From the NCBI GenBank assembly GCA_016786705.1, contig JAEUVV010000006.1, positions 124,001 to 188,000 of the forward strand: a stretch of 64,000 bases of DNA, given 5' to 3'. The notes beneath the pieces are model-generated. The model ran no database searches and was not told the origin of the DNA. It saw only the letters and a list, made by a program, of their open reading frames with translations. The DNA is from Taibaiella sp. (GTDB taxonomy: Bacteria; Bacteroidota; Bacteroidia; Chitinophagales; Chitinophagaceae). The position numbers were made by a program, and so were the translations under genes. Below are positions 58,864 to 64,000 of this stretch, one piece after another (the stretch's first letter is position 1; the number at the start of each line of letters is the position of its first letter).

Positions 58864-61672
58864 AGATAGAGGTAAAGCTTTCTAAAGTCCAAAATTCAGG
58901 TTCTATTAATTCAAAAATCTTCTTTTCTGTAAACTGGCTTATATCATCTCCATAGTTAAAGTCTTTAGCTAAAGTAGCTTTTTGAGTACTGGCTCTTACA
59001 AACTCATTGCCAAGAACTAATCCAATTTTACCAAAATCTCCATAAAAATATTCAGCTAATAGAGGTAGAATGCCATTTTGGAATGTATCTTTTAAATCCT
59101 CTATGGTATTGATTCCTAAAAAATAAGAATGTCCAATTTTATGGTCTTTATCTGCTAAAATTTCTATTCTATCATTAATGGTTTTAAGTATAGCAACAAG
59201 GTCAATCCCTTCTATATTTGAATACTTAGGTATAATATTTGGATTAGGATTAACTTCAAAAAATGAAAATCTTCTTCTTAATGCTGTGTCCAAAGCTTCT
59301 ACACTTCTATCAGCAGTATTCATAGTACCAATTATATAGAGATTATCTGGAACTGAAAATTTATCTCTTGAATAAGGAAGAATAAGTTCTAATGTTTCTC
59401 CAATTTCATTTACTATGCCTTGCCTCTTATCTTCCTCTATAAGAGTAATCAATTCTCCAAAAATAGATGATACATTACCTCTATTAATTTCATCAATAAT
59501 GATAACAAACTTATTTATTTTATGAGGATGCTCTAATACTTCCATCCTGCTATTTTTACTATTCCAATCAAAAATTTCATTCAGTACACTCCAATAAGCA
59601 GTAGAATTGCTACCACCAATTACTTCTCTGAATTCTTTATCAATATTTTTGATCTCTCTAAAATTAGGAAGTTCTTTAAAAAGCTTTTTTGCCCTATTAA
59701 AAGATACTGTATAATCTTTTGTTTTTGTTCCAACAGGTTTGAAAATCAAATTACCTTGATTGGATACAGAGGTAACATAAATTGTTCCTCCAGATTTAGT
59801 TTTAAGATTTAGTTGCCCTTCTTTTTCAATACTATTTTGTACTTTTTCAATTAAAGCATTCCAAGCATCTTCAAAGGGTGGTGTATAAATTTCATTACTT
59901 ACTGTTCTATAATTTTTCTTTTCATTTTTAGCCAAAGTGCATAAATCTTTAAAGATGCCATCTTTAACCTCATAGATTACATTTTCATCTAAGGATACAG
60001 GTTTTATCCCTTCAATGAAATCTTCATAACTGAGGCTCTGATGAAAAGTTGTAAAAACAATTTGTCTGGATTTTACTAATGTATTGTACCTTTCAAGAAT
60101 GGTGTCCCTATCATTTTCATCATACTTCATTTCATCAATAATCTCTACTGCAATTTTCTTTGTGGCATAAGTTTTACCTGTGCCTGGAGCACCATAAAGT
60201 ATTTGATTTAAATCCATTGTGTTGTTGTTTTGATTTGAGCTAGATTCAGTATCATCATTTGAAGGCTCTTGTATTAAAGTGTCATTAACCAATTTCCAAA
60301 AGAAAATTTGTGTTTTGTAGATGTCTTCAGAAACTACTGAGCCTATTATTTCCCAATTTCTATCAATTTGGTTATTTTCATGAAGGTTAAAGTTGTAATC
60401 TTTGCTCAGTTTTAAATTAAGTTGCTTGAACCAACCTGGAGCATCTATAGAAGTAAAATGATAAGGAAATATTGCCCTCAAAAATCTATAAACAATAGAA
60501 TATTTATTCTCTCCAATTAGCTCCATTACTTTCCTGTAAACAAAGTGCTTGTCCTTAGACTTCAGAATTTCATTCAATAATGAGAATTTTGCTTCTACTA
60601 AATTTCTTATTTTGACTCTTGCACTGTGAGTGATCAATTGCTGCCTTATAGTTGAGATTCCATTACTAGATTCAAACAAATATCTTTGCAGGAAATCCTC
60701 ATTTGGATTATTTACTAGCTCTCTCAAATGTGTATTTAATTCTTCATAACTTGAATATCCAAAGACTTCAGCTCTTGAATGAATTTTAATCATGGCTTCA
60801 CTATATTTCTTTAGCTGCTTGTACCATTCCCACTCCTCAACATTAGATGTAGAAATAAAGCTATCATGTGCTTGTTGGAGAGAAATATCTTGCAATGTTG
60901 TTTCAGCATTTAGATTTTTAAACATAACTACCTTCAATGCATTGCTAGTTGTTTTGGCATCTGAATTCCAAGTAACTCTTCTACTATTCTTTATGGATTC
61001 ATATTGAAGTTTGGTATATTTTAAGTGCTCAATAAACACTTCTTTAGGAATTTGTTCCCATTTGTCAACCTTAAAATAAAGCAGACTCATCTTGTCTACA
61101 CCCTTAAAATTATCAACCTTCTGTTTAAAAGGGTGATTTAGTTCCTTTGCATATTTAGTGCTTACAATAAAAGCCACCAGTTCTCCAGAATTTGAAATTG
61201 AAAAACAATACACTGCTTTCATCCCTAGAACAACCATAGGCTCATGGCCCTTTGAGATAGCCATTCTACATTTATAAGAATCAATATCACACTGTTGTAA
61301 AATGTAATTTCCATAGTTAACATAGGCTTGAAATAAAGGTTTATTTTTTATCCTTTTATATAACTGAGACAGTGCATCCCAATCTGGCTTGTCTGCTTTT
61401 AAATCTTCAGAAATATCAAAGTCAAACATTTGACTGAAATTTGCTCTATTATAGTAATTGGATTTTATTTCTTGCAATTGCCATCCTTTTCTATTGGCTA
61501 ATTGATATATAGCCCAATTAAATGGAATCTCTTTTCCATCTTTTTTTAGCTTGTACTTCCAATGGTTTGTAAAGGCTTCCTCAGGAACTTCTATTATTGA
61601 GTTCCACCAACTCTCCACTTCTTCTTTGGTGAGCTCATGGATGAATTCACCATAATGTTTTAGTTCAGACAT
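58856..61672 (-). CDS. mcrB: McrB, AAA+ GTPase subunit of McrBC-type restriction system
   Basis: A 938-residue protein, about twice E. coli McrB (459 residues). Residues about 490-930 form the AAA+ GTPase: Walker A GAPGTGKT (494-501), Walker B IIIDEINRG (DE 727-728), and the McrB signature MNTADRS (784-790). The 480 N-terminal residues hold an unrecognised sensor of perhaps two parts: a beta-rich segment around 130-210 (RMAISKGHEPMVVLGMKAVYCFSIS) and a helical middle. In McrB-type systems this region chooses the modified base or site, so specificity here is unknown. A TATTTTTG box lies 21 bases upstream. Confidence 0.93.
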   Translation of the reverse strand: MSELKHYGEFIHELTKEEVESWWNSIIEVPEEAFTNHWKYKLKKDGKEIPFNWAIYQLANRKGWQLQEIKSNYYNRANFSQMFDFDISEDLKADKPDWDALSQLYKRIKNKPLFQAYVNYGNYILQQCDIDSYKCRMAISKGHEPMVVLGMKAVYCFSISNSGELVAFIVSTKYAKELNHPFKQKVDNFKGVDKMSLLYFKVDKWEQIPKEVFIEHLKYTKLQYESIKNSRRVTWNSDAKTTSNALKVVMFKNLNAETTLQDISLQQAHDSFISTSNVEEWEWYKQLKKYSEAMIKIHSRAEVFGYSSYEELNTHLRELVNNPNEDFLQRYLFESSNGISTIRQQLITHSARVKIRNLVEAKFSLLNEILKSKDKHFVYRKVMELIGENKYSIVYRFLRAIFPYHFTSIDAPGWFKQLNLKLSKDYNFNLHENNQIDRNWEIIGSVVSEDIYKTQIFFWKLVNDTLIQEPSNDDTESSSNQNNNTMDLNQILYGAPGTGKTYATKKIAVEIIDEMKYDENDRDTILERYNTLVKSRQIVFTTFHQSLSYEDFIEGIKPVSLDENVIYEVKDGIFKDLCTLAKNEKKNYRTVSNEIYTPPFEDAWNALIEKVQNSIEKEGQLNLKTKSGGTIYVTSVSNQGNLIFKPVGTKTKDYTVSFNRAKKLFKELPNFREIKNIDKEFREVIGGSNSTAYWSVLNEIFDWNSKNSRMEVLEHPHKINKFVIIIDEINRGNVSSIFGELITLIEEDKRQGIVNEIGETLELILPYSRDKFSVPDNLYIIGTMNTADRSVEALDTALRRRFSFFEVNPNPNIIPKYSNIEGIDLVAILKTINDRIEILADKDHKIGHSYFLGINTIEDLKDTFQNGILPLLAEYFYGDFGKIGLVLGNEFVRASTQKATLAKDFNYGDDISQFTEKKIFELIEPEFWTLESFTSIYE

Positions 61673-61693
61673 TTTCTTTTAATAAAGTATATC

Positions 61694-61701
61694 CAAAAAT
61701 A
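61694..61701 (-). promoter_or_regulatory. -7 box for mcrB
   Basis: TATTTTTG on the minus strand, 21 bases before the mcrB ATG. It follows the terminator at 61793-61823, so mcrBC is a separate unit. Confidence 0.5.
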
Positions 61702-61792
61702 TATAAATTATTGTATTCTATAAAGTTTACAAATTATACACAATCTTACATTTTGATATTCTTAAAATGAAATATTGGCAATATAAAAAACA

Positions 61793-61823
61793 AAAGATGC
61801 CCCTATCATCTAGGAACACCTTT
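61793..61823 (-). terminator. Terminator of the AAA_24-DUF3871 operon
   Basis: AAAGATGCCCCTA (61793-61805) and TAGGAACACCTTT (61811-61823) pair over 13 positions in minus-strand RNA when G-U pairs are allowed. A TTTTGTTTTTT run follows. Confidence 0.75.
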
Positions 61824-61827
61824 CTCT

Positions 61828-62808
61828 CTAACCCAAAAACCACTGGTAAGTGGCATCTCCTTCTAAGGCTCTTTTAAAGCCACTAGCCAATTGATGTGCA
61901 TTTACAGTTCTATCCAGGAAGGTATCTATATAACTGCTCTTAACAGAGCCAGTAAAAAGATTGTATAAATTCCATAGATTGATGCTGCTATTGCCAAAGC
62001 TGCTGAAATTTTCATCTTCATAATATGCCTTTGCTACTGCACTTATCTGCCCATCATTAAGCTCCAGAACTGGCAATTGCTGTTTTAATTGCTTAGGTAA
62101 GTATTGGTATAGCCTAGCTCTACCAATAAACTGCACAAACTTACTTTCAGGCAAATCATAATCTCCCAGGTTATGTAATGCTGTAAGATGTTCCTGGGGT
62201 TTATATGATTGAAAAAGAGCTAGTATCTCACTCTTTAATTGCTGGGGGCTACTGGCTCTTAATTCTGCTTTATAACCATCTGTGTTGATACATAAATTAG
62301 TGCATACACTGTTTGAAAAACCTATAAAGACTTTAAATTTCTCCATTGTCTTTTTGCTGTACAGATTCTCCTGGTTATAGGCTCTTACTCCACCAACACT
62401 TAGGCTTAGGTCATTATTATTGATGGTATTTTTGATGGTAGGCAGGTTAATAGTAAAAGCCATTCTTTCATAATACATTGTTTTTTCAAATTCCTGTAAT
62501 TCCTTTGCTGGCTTGCCTATGGCTTCTGGTATTCTGCCTTTAATTTGGTGACTGACTTTAATATCAGGCTCTTGTATGCTTTCATTAGGAAATAAGGCAG
62601 CAATTGATTCCTGAACTACTTCTATGAATTCCTGGTGACTTATTGTTGTTTCATTGTCTTTGGAAAAATTGGGGATGATGCATTGTTCTTTGAGCTGGAT
62701 TAAATCTACATCCTGAGTATTTGCTTGAATAAAAACTTCATTTGCCACTCCCTCATTTCTCTTTGAGCCCTTTTCTCTAGTACTATCTATTATGTATTCC
62801 ATTAGCAT
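61828..62808 (-). CDS. DUF3871 family mobile-element protein
   Basis: A 326-residue protein of the DUF3871 family found on Bacteroidota conjugative and integrative elements. Conserved blocks: QCIIPNFSKDNETTISHQEFIE, VSHQIKGRIPEAIGKPAKEL, KTMYYERMAFTINLP, SVGGVRAYNQENLYSKKTMEKFKVFIGFSN and CTNLCINTDG. No function is established. It overlaps the AAA_24 gene by 26 bases, so they are co-transcribed. Confidence 0.88.
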   Translation of the reverse strand: MLMEYIIDSTREKGSKRNEGVANEVFIQANTQDVDLIQLKEQCIIPNFSKDNETTISHQEFIEVVQESIAALFPNESIQEPDIKVSHQIKGRIPEAIGKPAKELQEFEKTMYYERMAFTINLPTIKNTINNNDLSLSVGGVRAYNQENLYSKKTMEKFKVFIGFSNSVCTNLCINTDGYKAELRASSPQQLKSEILALFQSYKPQEHLTALHNLGDYDLPESKFVQFIGRARLYQYLPKQLKQQLPVLELNDGQISAVAKAYYEDENFSSFGNSSINLWNLYNLFTGSVKSSYIDTFLDRTVNAHQLASGFKRALEGDATYQWFLG

Positions 62809-63661
62809 TGATTTTTTGTGGATTAAATATTGGCATAGTATTTCTTACTTCTAAGCTTTGCCTTTTTTGAGCAAATTCAGCTTGCAAAATAGCTTGGCAG
62901 CTAGGGTACTGATTAAAAATCTCCAGTAATTCATTAGTATCTTTTGCTGACTGAATGAGTGATTTCACCTCATCTTCTACTGATGTACCTGCATTACACC
63001 ATTGAAGTAGCTGCTTTCCTGTTTCAGAGGAAATGACAAATTCAGGCTTACCCATAAATAAACCTGTCCTGTCTTTGGATGCCCTGGCTAGGTGATTAGC
63101 ATTAATGATTTCTAAGGCTACTGTAACTTCATAATCATAGCCATCTCTAATCTCATCATCTAAACCTGCTTTTTCCACCTTTGTTTTATTGTTTTCTGTA
63201 ATCATATTGTAACCTTGCTTCTTTCTATTGGTAGTTATCACATGGCATTTACTTTGCAGGATTGCATTAAGCCAATATTGGTAAAGAGGGCTAACTCTAG
63301 CCCAATCCTGGTACCTCCCACCCAATGAATTTTGATATTCTAATAGACCTCCCTGCCCTTTCCACACATGGGTAATGCTGTCAATGACTATTACCTCCAT
63401 ATGAGCATTTTCACAAGCCTGTATAGCTTCTATATACCTTTGTGTGGTGAATGGTGGAGCAAGGGAAAGGATTTGAAAATTTCCTAAATGAGCATAGAGT
63501 GAAGCTGAATCATTTTCTGTATCAATAACTGCTATTTTAGTCCAGTCATTAGTGATACCAAAGGCCAACAGTAAGGCACTGTAAGTTTTGCCAAATCCAC
63601 TTGGGCTAGCTAGGTTAAGCCTCAGCTTAACTGATTTTCTGTTTGCTTGCTTTAATTGCAT
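62783..63661 (-). CDS. AAA_24/RecA-like P-loop ATPase of mobile elements
   Basis: A 292-residue RecA-fold ATPase with Walker A ASPSGFGKTYSALLL at residues 18-32, a Walker B-like MEVIVIDSITHVW, and CHVITTNRKKQGY in the sensor-1 position. Proteins of this kind in phages and conjugative elements are thought to act in DNA recombination or repair. No helicase or primase domain is attached. The C-terminal 70 residues are helical and unrecognised. Confidence 0.85.
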   Translation of the reverse strand: MQLKQANRKSVKLRLNLASPSGFGKTYSALLLAFGITNDWTKIAVIDTENDSASLYAHLGNFQILSLAPPFTTQRYIEAIQACENAHMEVIVIDSITHVWKGQGGLLEYQNSLGGRYQDWARVSPLYQYWLNAILQSKCHVITTNRKKQGYNMITENNKTKVEKAGLDDEIRDGYDYEVTVALEIINANHLARASKDRTGLFMGKPEFVISSETGKQLLQWCNAGTSVEDEVKSLIQSAKDTNELLEIFNQYPSCQAILQAEFAQKRQSLEVRNTMPIFNPQKINANGIHNR

Positions 63662-64000
63662 TAATGTAATTTTTAATAAATGAAAAATATCTTTGAATAA
63701 TCTGGCATTACTTATTTAATGCTGGTCTATCTTTGCTTAAACACATACCATTGTCAAGGAATGAGTATGAAGATTGGATTAAAAAGGAAGCCTTGACCAT
63801 TGCCTTTTTAATACTCACAGATTTATCTATTTTGAAGATAATCAACTGGCTGATAGCTTGTTGTGTGAGTGAATTCAAATAATGTTGGAACTATACATAA
63901 ACACTCCAACACAAAACAGCAAGATGTACTACAAAATGGTGTAGTGAGTGGTACATTAAAGAGAGGTAGTAAGAAGAATAGGCCTACCCACCAAGTTTAC
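63662..64000. other. Gene-free island stretch with two plus-strand promoter boxes and a hairpin
   Basis: No CDS is supported in these 339 bases. TATCTTTG occurs on the plus strand at 63688-63695 and 63728-63735, exactly 40 bases apart. A hairpin of AAAAAGG (63781-63787) and CCTTTTT (63803-63809) follows. GTCAAGG (63753) and CCTTGAC (63791) form a second short inverted repeat. This layout could make a small RNA of roughly 70 bases, or regulate the downstream minus-strand gene. Confidence 0.4.

Larger units (their letters stand above)
51584..64000. mobile_element. AT-rich genomic island, left end (right end outside window)
   Basis: From the tRNA fragment to the window edge the base composition becomes clearly AT-richer than the rest, codon choice shifts to A/T-ending codons, and gene content changes to restriction (McrBC), nucleases, an XRE regulator, and the DUF3871 and AAA_24 proteins that travel on Bacteroidota mobile elements. 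No integrase, relaxase or conjugation gene is in the visible part. The other boundary and integrase should lie beyond 64,000. Confidence 0.7.

Overview
The window looks like a chromosome segment of a Bacteroidota bacterium, most likely from the Chitinophagaceae or close relatives. The evidence is protein content (RND pump with lipoprotein adaptor, T9SS sorting-domain protein, DUF2795 protein, BBP2-type porin, DUF3871 mobile-element protein) and many TAnnTTTG -7 promoter boxes, the hallmark of the Bacteroidota primary sigma factor, often only 10-40 bases ahead of the ATG. Assignment below phylum is inference. No rRNA gene, complete tRNA gene or CRISPR array was found.

Region 1 (1-27,540) is ordinary core genome: a partial gamma carbonic anhydrase, thyA, a three-gene RND efflux operon, queE-uppP, FtsE- and LolD-type ATPases, a DUF2795 protein, a hydroxyacyl-CoA dehydrogenase, dcd, pth, a periplasmic TonB-C protein, a T9SS cargo protein, a DEAD-box helicase, a glycosyltransferase, an RluA-type pseudouridine synthase, meaB, an aminotransferase, hisS, tadA and a MurC/Mpl-like ligase. 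Several convergent pairs share good bidirectional hairpin terminators.

Region 2 (27,571-44,103) is a potassium island, almost all on the minus strand. In transcription order the Kdp part is: a hypothetical gene, three tiny membrane-peptide ORFs (one is KdpF), kdpA, kdpB, kdpC, a porin, the N-terminal half of KdpD as a separate protein, and a HAMP/PAS histidine kinase. A sigma-54-type promoter precedes it, and a sigma-54-dependent response regulator follows kup next door. Beyond kup lie an HTH-pentapeptide-repeat regulator and a second pair made of KdpE and the DUF4118 (C-terminal KdpD) kinase. A four-helix-bundle gene on the opposite strand sits between kdpA and kdpB, flanked by heptamer-based purine-rich repeats that recur at several places in the window.

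Region 3 (44,159-51,448) holds a TetR-ABC-HlyD-TolC type I export operon with a degenerate ABC ATPase, a GNAT acetyltransferase and an HExxH/TPR protein.

Region 4 (about 51,584-64,000) is clearly AT-richer and starts at a 34-base copy of a tRNA 3' half, as expected for a tRNA-integrated genomic island. It carries an XRE regulator with palindromic operators, a PD-(D/E)XK protein, a DUF5131/TcmP pair, an HExxH protein, a DUF559-like nuclease, McrC and McrB (type IV restriction), and a DUF3871/AAA_24 pair typical of Bacteroidota mobile elements. McrB-McrC-DUF559-HExxH are tightly packed and read as one possible extended defence operon. The far end of the island lies outside the window.
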